A stretch of 64,000 nt of DNA from Rugalucina vietnamica (GCA_964017185.1 OZ024869.1:59174761-59238760); one strand, 5' to 3'; positions 22,638-34,972 are shown, numbered from the stretch's first letter. A program made the numbers and translations. The notes: generated from the sequence alone by a model not told the origin.

Positions 22638-23689
22638 AAAAATAGCCCCAGTAAAGCACGGCTGGTAATGTCGTTAGGGGCAATCAGATGTTATGCAAAC
22701 GGGCGCCTTACAGGAGCTTCCGGACATGAGTAACGGGAACAGAACACGAAAACCAACATGTGACATTTGTTTATGTTTACGCAAATTTCTTTGTTCGGAG
22801 GCAAATATTCTGAAATCGGGCAATAATATTCCGAATCGTATTTATTTCTGCTTACTTTTTAGCGATCGTGGGAGTGGGGAATGCTGTTGATTCTCTAAAA
22901 TTCAGTTTTTCCAGGCTGCAAGGTATGTTGTTTGTTCTGTTATGAGCTGTTAGTGGACATGTTTTGGTGCATTCTCGACGATCTAATGAAGACAAACGTA
23001 ATTCATCCGAGCCTTTCACTTTATAATGCCTTGTCCAAAGAATTTGCCATAAAATCGTTGCTACAGAAGAAATGGAAAAAAAGTTATGACTAACGACATG
23101 ACTACCCCTTTCGGACCGGTTACCCCTAACGAGCGGACCTGTGGGAGGGCTCATGGCAACACCCAAAGTCACCCCAAACATTCAAAAGCCACGTGATCGG
23201 TTAGCAAATAAACAATTTCTGCTCCGATGTGGGGTTCTGTGCTTGAACACTTATAAATTATTATGTTGCTCTAAAGGCAAATGTTTGCCAAGAAAAAGAG
23301 GAATACCTCCCGAACAGAAAACCACATCAATATGCTCGTTAGCAGGAGAAGTAAAATCGCAAAATCTCGCCTATTAATACCTATCAACCACAGAATATGA
23401 GATACGAACTATGACAGAGCCTACTCAAAAAACTAACATGAGTAGCACGCAAGAATTACTGCTTTACAAGGCCATCAATCGAACACCATAAAACTTGCCA
23501 ATGGGCGAAAATGTTCTTGCTTTTTAGATTTAAACAAGAACAAAGGCAAAGCCATGTGCAATCATGCACACGTATAATAATACCGATTTTTCTATGCAAT
23601 CATAAACTGGTCACACAACGTGTGTTGCTGTGGGAAAATGCATTTTTCAAACTAAAATATATAGAGGACATTTACTTTTTTGAGGTGAA
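22638..23689. other. Unassigned sequence with short CGTTAGGGG repeats
   Basis: CGTTAGGGGCAAT occurs at about 22675 and again at about 24489, with a partial reverse complement (CCCCTAACG) at about 23125. Overlapping open frames of up to 109 codons (22693-23377) show no recognisable domain. Palindromic GAAATATATTT/AAATATGTTTC-like sequence lies at 23690-23765. Confidence 0.35.
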
Positions 23690-24125
23690 TACCAAATATA
23701 TTTCATCGAGTGAGTTGAAAATTTAGATGTTTTCAAGTCACGAGATGAAACATATTTGGTATTTACCGATAAAAAGTAAATTTTCTTTTTATCTTATACA
23801 ATACACGGGCATTTTCCTATTCACAAAGCAGGCGGTGAAAATGCAAAAACCATTTTTGAAAACACAAATAATTTTGGTACCACATTGTTCCTAACGTTCT
23901 AACTAAGAAAATGAATACCCACACTTTATGTTTTCGTTCGTAAATAACGGAGTTATAGGCATTTGAATTTCTGAAGTGAGGCACATTTAATGACGTCAAG
24001 TGAATGGAAAACGTAAGAAGTAATCCAAACTCTACAGTGAAAATATCGGCTGATATCAATCACTAGTGAAAATATCAATATCAATTCTGCAGTGAAAATA
24101 TCACTTATATCCTTTTTTGATATAC
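23690..24125 (-). repeat. Dispersed repeat R-B, copy 1
   Basis: In reverse complement it matches 54650-54965. Shared are AGTGATTGATATCAGCCGAT, CCATTCACTTGACGTCATTA, CAGAAATTC, AACATAAAGT and TGCATTTTCACCGCCTGC. It is non-coding and of unknown class. Confidence 0.65.
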
Positions 24126-24254
24126 AATAATTTCACTGCTAAGTATAAAATAAAGATGAAATGGTCAAGTTTTGGGGGGTTTAATAGATGTTTTGGAATG
24201 TAATTCGTACCGCAATCGCTAAAATCCCATTTTACTCACGTCGCCTCCACAAAT
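24126..24254. other. Spacer
   Basis: No recognisable feature. Confidence 0.3.
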
Positions 24255-24370
24255 GACACAAAGGGAAGCGTGTACGGACACCAAATTCTTCACCACCGGC
24301 GCAGATCGAACCTAGGCCCTCTAGCACCAGATGTCAGTGTTCTTTGTGACCACTGAGGTAGATTGTATAC
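24255..24370 (-). repeat. tRNA-related SINE fragment (minus strand)
   Basis: On the minus strand an A-box-like TACCTCAGTGGTCA is followed about 45 bp later by a B-box-like AGGTTCGATCTG. Confidence 0.55.
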
Positions 24371-24504
24371 CGCGCTTCATTCAGTATAACTGAAATAAAT
24401 TCGCCAATATTTTTAAAAGTAAATTTCCGTTTTCAGGTTGTTGCATTATTATAAAAAGGGTTTAAATGCTATAGCAGGAATGTGTCTCGTTAGGGGCAAT
24501 AGTG
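24371..24504. other. Spacer
   Basis: Contains the second CGTTAGGGGCAAT; otherwise no recognisable feature. Confidence 0.3.
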
Positions 24505-25892
24505 CCGACAGATGAAGTCTTGGGCCATATTTTTTCATAACAATCAATATCCTGTCCATTTGCCAATTTCATGCAAGTCTTTCCCTTCAACTGACATTTT
24601 AACAGTTTTACCCATTCAAAGGCATGGGCAACCTATGTTGACCTTGTCGTAAAATAAATAGGTCAAGGTCACCACAGGGTCATGATTTATATACACATTG
24701 TAGTTATTTTTAGGCATCAATGCTTCATGCCAAGTTTCTTTGAAATCGGTCCACCGGTTCCGGAGAAGATTTTTGAAGGGTTTTTATCGTATATGGGCAT
24801 GGCGGCCATCTAGGTCATGTGACCTAGATTATTTATACACACATTGATTCCCCCATTCTATAGATGCTTCACATAAAATTTGGCTTTGATTGGCCATGCG
24901 GTTTCAGAGGAGAAGATGTTTGAATATTATGGTAATATACATGTACAATGCCCCGGGGTGGGAGCAGATGAGCCCCTTTGGTCCATTCTTTTTTCAGAAT
25001 GATTAACATTCAGTCCTACCGCCCATTTCCTGCAAGACTTTCACTTTAAATGACCTTTTAAAGTTTTCCCCATTCAAATGCATTGGCAATCTATGTTGAC
25101 CTTGCCGTAAATTAGGTCAAGGTCATCACATGGCCATGATTTATATAAAATTGTAGTGCTTGAGCCATCGATACTCCATGCTAAGTTTCATTGAAATCGG
25201 TCCAGCGGTTCCGGAGAAGAAGAGTTTTGAAGGGGTTTTTATCATATATGGGCATGGCGGACATCTTGGTCATGTGACCCGGATTATTTATATATACAAT
25301 GTTTACCCCTTCCTATTGATGCTACATATAAAATTTGGCTTTGATTGGCCAAGCGGTTTCAGAGGAGATGATGTTTGAATATTATGGAGATATACATGTA
25401 TATTGCCCCGGGGTGTGGGCATATGAGCCCCTGGGGTCCAATGTTTTTTCTGAATCATTAATATTCAGTCCCACTGCCCATTTCCTGCAAGGCTTTCACT
25501 TTAAATGACATTTTAAAAGTTTTCCCCATTCAAATGCATTGGTGACCTATGTTGACCTTGCCGTAAAATAGGTCAAGGTCATCACAGTGTCATGATTTAT
25601 ATACACATTGTAATGCTTGAGCCATCAATGCTTCTTGCCAAGTTTCGTTGAAATCGGTCCACCGGTTCTGGAGAAGACTTTTGAAGGGTTTTTACAATAT
25701 ATGGGCATGGCGGTCATCTTGGTCATGTGACCTGAATTTCTTATATACACATTGATTAACCCTTCCTATAGATGTTTCATATAAAATTTGGCTTTGATTG
25801 ACCAAGCGGTTTGCGAGAAGAAGATCTTTGAAAATGGTGGACGACGACGGACGGACGCCGGAGCATGGGTATACTATAAGCTCACCTGTGAG
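24505..25892 (+). mobile_element. CTCACCTGAG-family repeat, copy B3 (5' truncated)
   Basis: Three 445-460-bp units are spaced by TTGACCTTGCCGTAAA near 24640, 25098 and 25556. They are followed by the GACGGACGCCGGAGCATGG run and a shortened 3' end, CTCACCTGTGAGCTAAAAAG. The 5' terminus is missing. Confidence 0.8.
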
Positions 25893-25959
25893 CTAAAAAG
25901 AGGAATACCCAACATTGCTACACATAAAAGAGAGTCTGTATGGGGGGTCCTGGTATTCA

Positions 25960-27090
25960 CTCATCACTAAAAATTTAGCCATTCATTCACTGTCATTAAC
26001 ATTTTGGCTTATTCATTAAAATTAGCTCGATTATTCATTAAAATATTACTAGTCACGCCTTCTTCGCCAATTTAATAAGCATAAGCAAAAAGGTGTTCCC
26101 CACCTGAGCCATCCCTTATCTCAAGCCACAAGGACCGATTGTTTTAGCCTTTTAAACCTGTTGGGAGTATAATCCCCTCCACCTTAAATACTAAATACCC
26201 TGAATCTTTTTCCTCAATTTGGAATACCAAAGGTTATTTAAGAAAAAAAATGTAACATCAGGGGTAAAGGTATAATAAAATGGTGTTGTTTTTATTTAGC
26301 AAACTAGTTAGAATAGGAGTAATATGTGATGTATGGATTTGTGCTAGCGCCTGATTGTACAATACATTTTATTTATGTCTTAAATACCGAGCGAGCGAAG
26401 CGAGCGAGGAAAAAATATGTAGTGCAATTTAAATTGTCAGATGGATTGGCATGAACATTCTTTGTGCTGCCTTGTTTCTGATTGCAAAATGCACTATAAT
26501 TATGGTCTGTCATATAAGACACCAAGATGATGTCCATCCACAGAAAATATTATCATTATAGGATTGGAACATACATAATAAGGACAAAGTGGGGTAATAG
26601 AATAAAAAGAAAATACATATGCATAAGCAAATGAAACAGTGAAATAGTATCTGGCTCAGTAAACAGCCAGAATGATTTAATTCATTTTTCTCTGCCTTCA
26701 AATGACACATTTTCAATTTGCCCATGAGGTGAGTCCCTACATGCTCGGCTTCCAGACATGTGTATTTCCAAACATTCAAGGATTTCTAAAATATGAATAC
26801 AACATTTGAACTGAATCGGGTCTGGGGGCGTCCAGACCCCAGACCCAACAAAAAATGAAATTCTGGAATGTCAGGGAGGTCATCTAAGACCATTCCATAT
26901 CCAAATTTAAGCATATGCATTATTCTTTAAAATGTTATTATTCACTATTCATTATATTACTCTGCTATTCATTAAAATATTACATTTATTCATTATTCTT
27001 TAGGACCTCATTATTCACTAATCATTAAATTTTTTGCTCTTTATTCACTCTCATTAAAACATTTAGGCCATTATTCATTAATCATTATAC
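25960..27090. repeat. Segment bounded by ATTCATTAAAAT-rich arrays
   Basis: Dense TTATTCATTAAAAT-type repeats occur at 25965-26065 and 26930-27090 in the same orientation. Between them is an otherwise unassigned stretch containing GAGCGAGCGAAGCGAGCGAG (26390) and a GTCTGGGG...CCAGAC palindrome (26820). No coding sequence was recognised. Confidence 0.45.
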
Positions 27091-27578
27091 CCCATCCAGA
27101 CCCTCATAAAATATAAAAGCTCTAGAGTCAAGGTTTCAGATTTTTCTTCTTTTTTTTAATTGGAAGTACATTGAGATGAATGCTGATGACCTTCAGGGTG
27201 GTCCAATTTGGACCCCAGTTTCATGCTTGGCAAGGTTTATGTAGAGCCTTATGGAACCTAGGGCTATAGTAAGATTATGATTAACTGATTTATATAGAAC
27301 ATAAATACAAAGTACACACTACATATACAAGCTCTGGGCCTTCGGGTGTTTAAAATACAACCCCACACAACAATGAAGCCTAAAAATACATGTAGCTGTT
27401 TTTCCACTAATCCGCCAAAATAAAATAGGTAGGTAGGCAAATCTTATTTGAACAATCTATCTATAGCAATCGCCTACCAACAAACTTAAACATACATACA
27501 ATATACATCAGACCAAGTTGACCCGAGGCCAACTTGATCCGGATTTGAACAACAGCTGGGAGATGTTCTGATTAAATA
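27091..27578. other. Unassigned sequence
   Basis: No recognisable gene. Part resembles a decayed CTCACCTGAG-family unit (TTCATGCTTGGCAAG, ATGGAACC). Confidence 0.3.
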
Positions 27579-28432
27579 AACCAGAGGACCATTGGTCCTG
27601 AGAACACTCACCTGAAGCCTGATCTTGGAGCATTAAGTCATCATGAAATGACATTGACCTTGAATACTCACACACCTTTATTGACTTCATAAGTTGACTG
27701 CATCTGCAAAGTTTCAGGTCTCAGGCTGCAATAGTTTCCAAACCCAGTGATTTCTGCGAAAACCATAATTTTAATTTTGATATTTCAATGACCTTTGGTC
27801 AAGGTCAAAAAATGACCTTGACCTTAATTAATTACATATCTTCATTGACTCCATTAGATGTCTGTATCTAGTCTCAGGCTGCAATAGCTTCCAAAATATC
27901 CGTTGCTTTCGCCTTTTCCCATGTAAAAGTCTATTGTAACGAATCGCCGAGCCACAGCAAACCCCATTGGTGGAAAAGCATGCTTATCCACCAAGGGTTG
28001 TTTACTGCGCTATATACACTTACTCGATTCACAAAGTCTCGAGTTTGAAATTTGCATATTTTCAAGGGAGGCTATCCCGTCACATTACTTCCCCCTCCGA
28101 GAAGACTCGTCCCGAGTATTGGTCTTGGGACTTCATGGGTAAGGCAACTCCGTTCTGGCAGTTGTCGTCATCCCACCGCTGCCACCAAATGTAACGTGCC
28201 ACCGAGCCAAGCCACAGCAAACCCCAATGGTGGAAAAGCATGCTCATCCACCAAGGGTTGTTTACTGCGCTATATACCAAACACTTACTCGATTCACAAA
28301 GTCTCGAGTTTGAAATTTGCATATTTCCAAGGGAGGCTATCCCGTCACACTATGTTTCCAAAATTGACCTTGCCGTAAAATAGGTCAAGGTCATCCTAGG
28401 GTCATCATTTGAAGGTCTGGAGGTCCCGATGG
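27579..28432 (+). mobile_element. CTCACCTGAG-family repeat, copy B4, split by a TRIM
   Basis: It starts AACCAGAGGACCATTGGTCC and CTCACCTGAAG, and carries TGACCTTGACC and AGGTCAAGGTCATC. It is interrupted at CTAT (27931-27934) by a 415-bp LTR-type element and resumes at 28350. The 3' hairpin is missing. Confidence 0.7.
27935..28349 (-). mobile_element. TRIM: miniature LTR retrotransposon, 415 bp
   Basis: Two direct repeats (27935-28084 and 28190-28349) of 150 and 160 bp flank a 105-bp core. On the minus strand each LTR begins TGTGACGGGATAG and ends CGTTACA. After the upstream LTR the core opens with TTTGGTGGCAGCGGTGGGAT, a Gypsy-type primer-binding-site sequence. It ends with the purine tract GGAGGGGGAAG just before the downstream LTR. 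A 4-bp duplication, CTAT, flanks the element (27931-27934, 28350-28353). There is no coding capacity, so it needs another element's proteins. Confidence 0.85.
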
Positions 28433-29232
28433 TATACTGGCGTCAATAAAAAAAAACGCTTCATCGAAAATGTCGCATAACTTGGCCAATAGATACACAA
28501 TATGAACGAAATTTTTATTTTCCTTATTTTACGTTCCCTCTTATGGTATAGCATAAACCGACTTTGGTTAAGATACGCACTTTTCTCAAAATATGCGTGG
28601 GTGCACCATTTTCTATGCGTTACTTATTCAAGTAATAAATTGTTCATATAATGAATAATTCTCTATATTAATTAGTATAATAATTATTCATAAGATAAGC
28701 ATATAAAGCCTAATATTGTTTTCAAAATTTACATAGACTATTCCATAATGTTTTGAAGTTGATTTGATGAAAGAAAATGAATTTTCGGTAGTTAAAGAAA
28801 TTATATGGATTAATTGTACATTTTAACATTATTTTCAGTATTCATTTTTATGATATACCTGATACCCCTTTTGCAATAATGGCTATGAATTGTGAGGTCT
28901 TCAGATGAACAAGGAATGCAATGTAGATGTGCCTATATGCCATTTATTCGAACTTTTGAAATAAAAATTAACTTATCCATTGCTGATAGAAGTTACAAAT
29001 TACATGATTTGGGGACTTTACATAGCATAAGACAACAGCTGATATATGCATCGAGAATGAAACTTATGTGATGCTGGCAAAACTGCAAGTTGCAGTTCCA
29101 CAGCGTTTCTTTACTCTCAGAACAATTCTAAAAAATCTTTTTTGTGGTTAATGAAGTAGACATACAGCCCTCCTGGCACGCATTGGTTTCCATGTAGCGG
29201 TATCAAGCAAAATTGTCTAATTCCAAAAATAT
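28433..29232. other. Unassigned AT-rich sequence
   Basis: No coding or repeat feature recognised. Confidence 0.35.
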
Positions 29233-31134
29233 AACTAGAGGACCATTGGTCCTGTAGCTCACCTGAGAGATTATCACATTGTAAGCTCATGAGATTTAAA
29301 TTAATTGAGAATCGACCAATGAAAGTCTATGTATGGACACTATTGACCCCCGGGGCATGGCCAAATTTGACCCAGGGGCATGACTGGCACAATTTATAAT
29401 GGGGACTACCAAACATTGCTACATACAAAATATAGAAGCTCTGGGCCTTTTGGTTTCAGAGAAGAAGTTTTTTTTAGTTTTTCCCATTGTAAGTCTATGG
29501 AGACTATCTACCCCCGGGACGTGGCCAAATTTGACCCCAGGGGCATGATTGGCACAATTTATGTAGAGGACCATTAGCCATTGCCACGTACAAAATACCA
29601 AAGCTGTGGACCCTGTGGTTTCAGAGAAGAAGATTTTTTATTTTTTTTTCCCATAGTAAGTCTATGGCACATACAAAATATCAAAGCTGTGTGCCCTGTG
29701 GTTTCAGAGAAGAAGATTTTTGATTTTTTCCCATAGCAAGTTTATTGAGACTATCAACCTCCGGGACCTGGCCAAATTTGACCCCAGGGGCATGAATGGC
29801 ACAATTTATGTAGAGGACCATTAGCCATTGCTACATACCAAATATCAAAGCTGTGGGCCTAGTGGTTTCAGAGAAGAAGATTTTTTTTTAGTTTTTCCTA
29901 CTGTAGGTCTATGGAGACTATCGACCCCCGGGGCGTGGCCAAATTTGACCCCGGGGACATGATTGGCACAATTTATGTAGAGGACCATTAGCCATTGCCA
30001 CATACCAAATATCAAAGCTGTGGGCCCTGTGGTTTCAGAGAAAAAGAGTTTTTAATTTTTTTCCCATAGTAAGTCTATGGAGACTATCAACCCCCGGGGC
30101 GTGGCCAAATTTGACCCCAGGGGCATGAATGGCATAATTTATGTAGAGGACCATTAGCCATTGCTACATACCAAATATCAAAGCTGTTGGCCTAGTGGTT
30201 TCAGAGAAGATTTTTTTAGTTTTTTTCCTATTGTAGGTCTATGGATACTATCGACCCCCGGGGCATGGCCAAATTTGACCCCAGGGGCATGATTGGCACA
30301 ATTTAGGTAGACGACCATTAGCCATTGCCACGTACAAAATACCAAAGCTGTGGACCCTGTGGTTTCAGAGAAGAAGATTTTTTAATTTTTTCCCATAGTA
30401 AGTCTATGGAGACTATCAACCCCCGGGGCGTGGCCAAATTTGACCCCAGGGGCATGAATGGCACAATTTATGTAGAGGACCATTAGCCATTGCTACATAC
30501 CAAATATCAAAGCTGTGGGCCTAGTGGTTTCAGAGGAGAAGATTTTTTTAGTTTTTCCAATTGTAAGTCTATGGAGACTATCCACCCCCGGGGCGTGGCC
30601 AAATTTGACCCCAGGGGCATGGCTGGCACAATTTATGTAGAGGACCATTAGCCATTGCCACATACCAAATATCAAAGCTGTGGGCCCTGTGGTTTCAGAG
30701 AAGAAGATTTTTTATTTTTTTTCCCATAGTAAGTCTATGGAGACTATCGACCCCCCGGGGCGTGGCCAAATTTGACCCCAGGGGCATGAATGGCACAATT
30801 TATGTAGAGGACCATTAGCCATTGCTACATACCAAATATCAAAGCTGTGGGCCTAGTGGTTTCAGAGAAGAAGATTTGTTTAGTTTTTCCCATTGTAAGT
30901 CTATGGGACCTATCTGTTGCCATGGAAACCACAATTTTGATACAATCTGCTCCAAAACCTAATGCCATCAATCCCCCAACCCAATTATGGTTCACATTAA
31001 ATTTGATCAAGATCGGCCTACTAGCTTCAGAAATATTCTTCTTTGACATTGTGGACGGACGACGACGACGACGGACGACGGATGCCTGCCTATCATATAA
31101 GCTCACCTGTGAGCCTTCGGCTCAGGTGAGCTAA
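29233..31134 (+). mobile_element. CTCACCTGAG-family repeat, copy B5 (165-bp cassette type)
   Basis: Its ends are those of B1/B2: AACTAGAGGACCATTGGTCC at 5' and the CTCACCTGTGAGCC...GGCTCAGGTGAGCTAA hairpin at 3'. Its body is instead about nine tandem ~165-bp units containing CCCCGGGGCGTGGCCAAAT, TTTATGTAGAGGACCATTAG and GGTTTCAGAGAAGAAGAT. Unit marks fall near 29350, 29519, 29767, 29935, 30101, 30265, 30430, 30595 and 30761. A GACGACGACGGACG run precedes the hairpin. It is non-coding. Confidence 0.85.
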
Positions 31135-31688
31135 AAATCAATGATCACTAAAGCCCTATAGTTTCTGTCACCTTAATTTTCAAGGCAGACAATTGGCAGC
31201 CATTTTCATACTTCTGTAGTTGAGACTTTGCATGTGAATTATTGCATTACTTACAGGCTTTTGCTATTTCCAAACACAGCTGTTTTGGTCGCATTCCTTT
31301 TAAAAGCATCCCTTTGTAAAATACATTGTAATCACCAGCCTTTATCTCTATTTTTGAATGTCCAGTGACTGACTTACATCTAGACGGATTGGTCCAATGT
31401 TCCAAATATCTTTAAGTTGTTAATCACAGGGGTTGTCTGTGCTTTTGATATGATAAATTGTCTTTTTTTTCATTAACTATTTTTCATCAAATTTCAGAAA
31501 CATGATACAATATAGTATTTCTAGTATGGGTTTGAATGAAATACAGAAAACAGGTGGCCTTTATCAAAGGATTATTTATCATATATACTTGAATTACCTT
31601 TGTCAATAATCAGCTGTTCCAGTAAGACATTAGACTGGCTACATGCACTATTAAGGGATATTGGTTAAATGATTAAAGGGGTTTATTA
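31135..31688. other. Unassigned sequence
   Basis: No recognisable feature. Confidence 0.3.
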
Positions 31689-31731
<43 letters not shown>

Positions 31732-31760
31732 ATTAATAAATAAATAAATAAATAAATAAG
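31689..31760. repeat. (AAAT)n microsatellite
   Basis: About eighteen AAAT units, directly abutting the LTR-like repeat that begins at 31761. Confidence 0.95.
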
Positions 31761-32221
31761 TGACACAGGTGTTGTAAATAGACTCTGAGCACCAGTCTTG
31801 GGAATTGATATATTTATTTTCAGCCTTAAATTGCGCCCTATAATAAAATAGAACTCATAAATATCTAGACATTTTATATACAGATAAAATAACACGAAAC
31901 AACACTTCTAGGTACGAAATCAATAAAATCAAATCATGAAGCCGAGTGGTCGACAAGTATTATTCATTCGAATAATATTTTTACGGAATTCAATTCGAAA
32001 GCTTTATCTGGATAAAATATCAATTGGTCAGCATTTGGTTAAATTATTTTTTGCGCCAGTCCCTGGTCATTGTTTATTTAAGACAAAACATTGAGTTGCC
32101 AATAGACGCCAAAGCATACTCAACAATGAATGGCAGAAACATGATGTCATTCATTCTATGAATGAAATAGCTTTAAAAGGCTGAAAATAGTTTTGTCAAA
32201 AGCAGGTTTGAAAATGTTCCA
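31761..32221 (-). repeat. LTR-like repeat X, copy A
   Basis: It matches 51695-52166 over its whole length with few differences and in the same orientation. On the minus strand it starts TGGAACATTTTC and ends CACCTGTGTCA, the TG...CA form of an LTR. No polypurine tract is visible next to its TG end. No duplicated target sequence links it with the other copy, so it may be a solo LTR rather than the partner of copy B. Confidence 0.7.
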
Positions 32222-32292
32222 CTTAATTATAAATGACAATCAAGAATTTTGACCTGAACAATGAAAAGAAATGTTGCATGTCAAAATATAGA
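32222..32292. other. Spacer between LTR-like repeat and LINE 3
   Basis: No recognisable feature. Confidence 0.3.
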
Positions 32293-34003
32293 AAACTATC
32301 TATCTATCTTTCTATACTGCCATACGCCCTCACGGACATTCTAGGCAGATGCGCTGTCGAACAGAAAAAGGCTGAAAATTAATGAAAAGACAGGTTAAAA
32401 GCATTCAGTAAGGCGGATAAAAGATGATAGGTTAAAATAGTTAAGTGGGATTTAAAAACAGGATAAAAACAACTATTTCCAGATCTATGGCCTGGAGTGT
32501 TGCAGCTTACTTACTGAGACCTTGAAAGAATCAAGGTCTGGTAAGCATGCAACAGTTTCAGGGAGGGCATTCCATTGAACAATGGCCAGTGGAAAGAAGG
32601 AGTATTTATAGTAATTTTTTGTCGTATGTAACTGGCGAAATGTCATAGAGTGGCAATATCTAGAAATTCGATTTGAGGGTTGAATGTAATCAGGGAGGGG
32701 TACTGCAACAATTCCGTGCACAATTTTGAAAAAAAAGACATAGGCGCGCATCTGCCCGTCTTTGCTCAAGCGTTCTCCATCCAAGATTGTTCACAATTTC
32801 AGTTGTACTTGACCGGTAGTCAAAGCTACTGGTGGTCCAGCGTGCTGCTCTGCGCTGCACTTTTTCGAGCTGAAGTACTTTTTCCTTAGTATGTGGGTCC
32901 CAAACAGGGGCAGCGTACTCCAGTTGGGGGCGGACCAGTGTGTTGTAGGCAGTCTCTCGTACCTTTTGATTTTTAGTTCTTATGTTTCGTTGGATGAAGT
33001 TCAGTGTCCTGGTGGCATTTTTTGATATCCGGTCGATGTGGGGATTCCAGGATAGGCCACTGGAGATACATGAAATGTCCACCCCCAGGTACTTGGCACT
33101 TGTGACAACCTCCAGGACTTGACCATGTAATGTGTATGGAAAATTAAAAGGATTTCTGGAGGATGTCACCCGCACCACCTGGCACTTGGACGGATTAAAC
33201 TCCATGTCCCACCTGTCCTCCCACACAGAAAGTCTGTCCAAGTCATTTTGTAGCAACATGCCATCTTCCGCACCTCCTATTGTAAGGTACACAGCCGTGT
33301 CATCTGCAAAGAGACGTACCTGAGATGACAACTCATCCGGCAGGTCATTGATGTAGACTAGAAACAGGATCGGGCCAAGGACAGAGCCCTGGGGTACCCC
33401 AGAGGTCACAGGGACCGATCCCGATTCCTCCCCATCAAGTACCACCGTCTGTGACCGGTTCCCCAGGAAGGCACGGATCCAGGCAAGTGCATTTCCTCTG
33501 ATTCCATACTGATGGAGCTTCCACAGGAGTTTGGCGTGATTTACTTTATCAAAGGCCTTTGAAAAGTCCAGCAGTATCAAATCAGTTTGCTTTCCTTGAC
33601 TCACACTCCTGGCAAGGTCCTCAACCAACATGGTAAGCTGTGTTTCACATGACCTTTTCTCTCTGAAACCATGTTGTAGATCATATAATAGGCCATGTGT
33701 GTTGAGGTGCTTTACCACATGTGAAGCAATGATATGCTCAAGGACCTTGCAAAGTATGCAAGTCAAGGATATGGGTCTGTAGTTAGCAGCAGATGATTTG
33801 TTTCCCTTCTTAAAAACTGGGGTGACTTGAGCTTTACACCAGTCTGCTGGGAGCTTGCCTGTTTGGAGGGAGCGCTCAAAAATAATTTGAATAATAGGGG
33901 CTATTTCCTCACGCAGTTCCTTGAGCAAGAGTGGTTTGAGCTTGTCTGGTCCGGCTGCCTTAAAGGGTTTCAGGTTTTGAAGTAGTTTGAGCATGCCATT
34001 GCA
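32293..34003 (-). mobile_element. LINE 3: 5'-truncated CR1/Jockey-group retrotransposon
   Basis: On the minus strand it comprises an RT frame, a C-terminal YKYSFFPLAIVQWNALP segment, a 3' UTR with CCGTGAGGGCGTATGGCAG, and a (GATA)n tail (32294-32313). The endonuclease region is missing. The element ends at a small tandem array at about 34010. Confidence 0.85.
32485..33994 (-). pseudogene. LINE 3 reverse transcriptase (one frameshift)
   Basis: The main frame (33994-32690, 434 codons) has NYRPISLTCILCKVLE (71-86), QHGFREKRSCETQL (107-120), LLDFSKAFDKVNH (motif A, 141-153), GVPQGSVLGPILFLVYINDL (motif B, 199-218), LFADDTAVY (motif C, 228-236) and AKYLGVDI. A frameshift near 32750 moves the end into 32784-32485, which carries FFKIVHG, SFFPLAIVQWNALP and LDSFKVSVS, the usual C-terminus of Jockey/CR1-type elements. 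The N-terminal endonuclease is absent, so the element is inactive. Confidence 0.9.
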
Positions 34004-34534
34004 GGATATACTAAACTCCTACTGTTTAGAAAATGCAATCCAGAATAACACGTTCATGTTTAGAAAATGCAATCCACGACTAAACTACTGTTTAGAAAAT
34101 GCAATCCAGAATAACACGATCATGAGCAATTACCTGGATGAACAATATATGAAGACAAACAATTAGTCAACTGTGAAAGTTGATAGATTTCTTCAAGTGT
34201 TTGATAATGATTTCGATGTTGTTCTTTGAACAGTAAAATGGCATCTGATTAAATTTGGCACACATGTACATTTTTGTTAAAATAGGTGACCAATCACATA
34301 CATACTTACACTTACATTCACTATATAAATCTACGGAAATTTTGTTATAGGAGCGGCTATTGGATAATTTTGATTTTTAATCTTTTACGGGACTTTCCGA
34401 AGCTATTTTTAGAAATGTAAATAAGAAATTGGGCCGTCTAAATACAGTTGTCAAAATCGTCGGGATAAACCTAAACAGGGAAATTGGTCGCTTCGGTCCT
34501 TTGTCTCATAGTTCAAATAATCACATCTGTGACA
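34000..34534 (-). repeat. Putative 3' LTR of the Gypsy-type element (LTR Y)
   Basis: On the minus strand the purine tract GCAGGGGATAA (34535-34545) is followed at once by TGTCACAGATG, a typical PPT-LTR junction. The stretch contains a TATATAG box-like sequence near 34320. It also holds three tandem copies of CTGTTTAGAAAATGCAATCC near 34020-34115, close to the LINE 3 junction. No partner LTR is visible, so this is inference from the junction alone. A near-identical junction occurs at 34916-34933. Confidence 0.45.
34013..34115. repeat. Tandem ~31-47-bp repeat
   Basis: ACTGTTTAGAAAATGCAATC recurs three times, followed in two copies by CAGAATAACACG. Confidence 0.85.
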
Positions 34535-34972
34535 TTATCCCCTGCTAGGGAAAAATGTCTTCTGACATTTCTCAAATAGCACGATATTAAAAACAATATT
34601 TAAGACTCAACAAACACTTGCTAGAGAAATCAACTCTAAACCTGATTCAAAACAACTTCATCAGAAGTCCGAAAAATCAATACTTCCAAAATGTAATCTA
34701 TTGATACCACTTTTCCAAAACCATATTCTATATATGTTTGGAGACATCACTGGAAAACATTATCCCCATTAAGTATAACTAGAAATTATGCAAGGAAAAT
34801 CCAGTCAGATAATAAATTGTATCAATAGTTAGAAGTGACTTCAAGGAAAAATCAAGTAAAGTAACTTCCAGGAAAAATCAAATTGTGTTCAGCATATTTT
34901 AAAAACATCTTATATTGTGACATTCTCCCCTGAATCTGGGAAAATGTATTAAAAATATACACAAAAATAAAA
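34535..34972. other. Region between pol end and LTR Y, with two polypurine-tract-like sites
   Basis: On the minus strand AGGGGATAATGTCACA (34529-34543) and AGGGGAGAATGTCACA (34917-34931) are near duplicates 388 bp apart. The second lies about 40 bp after the pol stop codon, the usual PPT position. Confidence 0.5.

Noticed and set aside
28052..28378. A 108-codon frame with an internal duplication as a gene
   Set aside because: It reads across the two LTRs and core of the TRIM, which explains the duplication.
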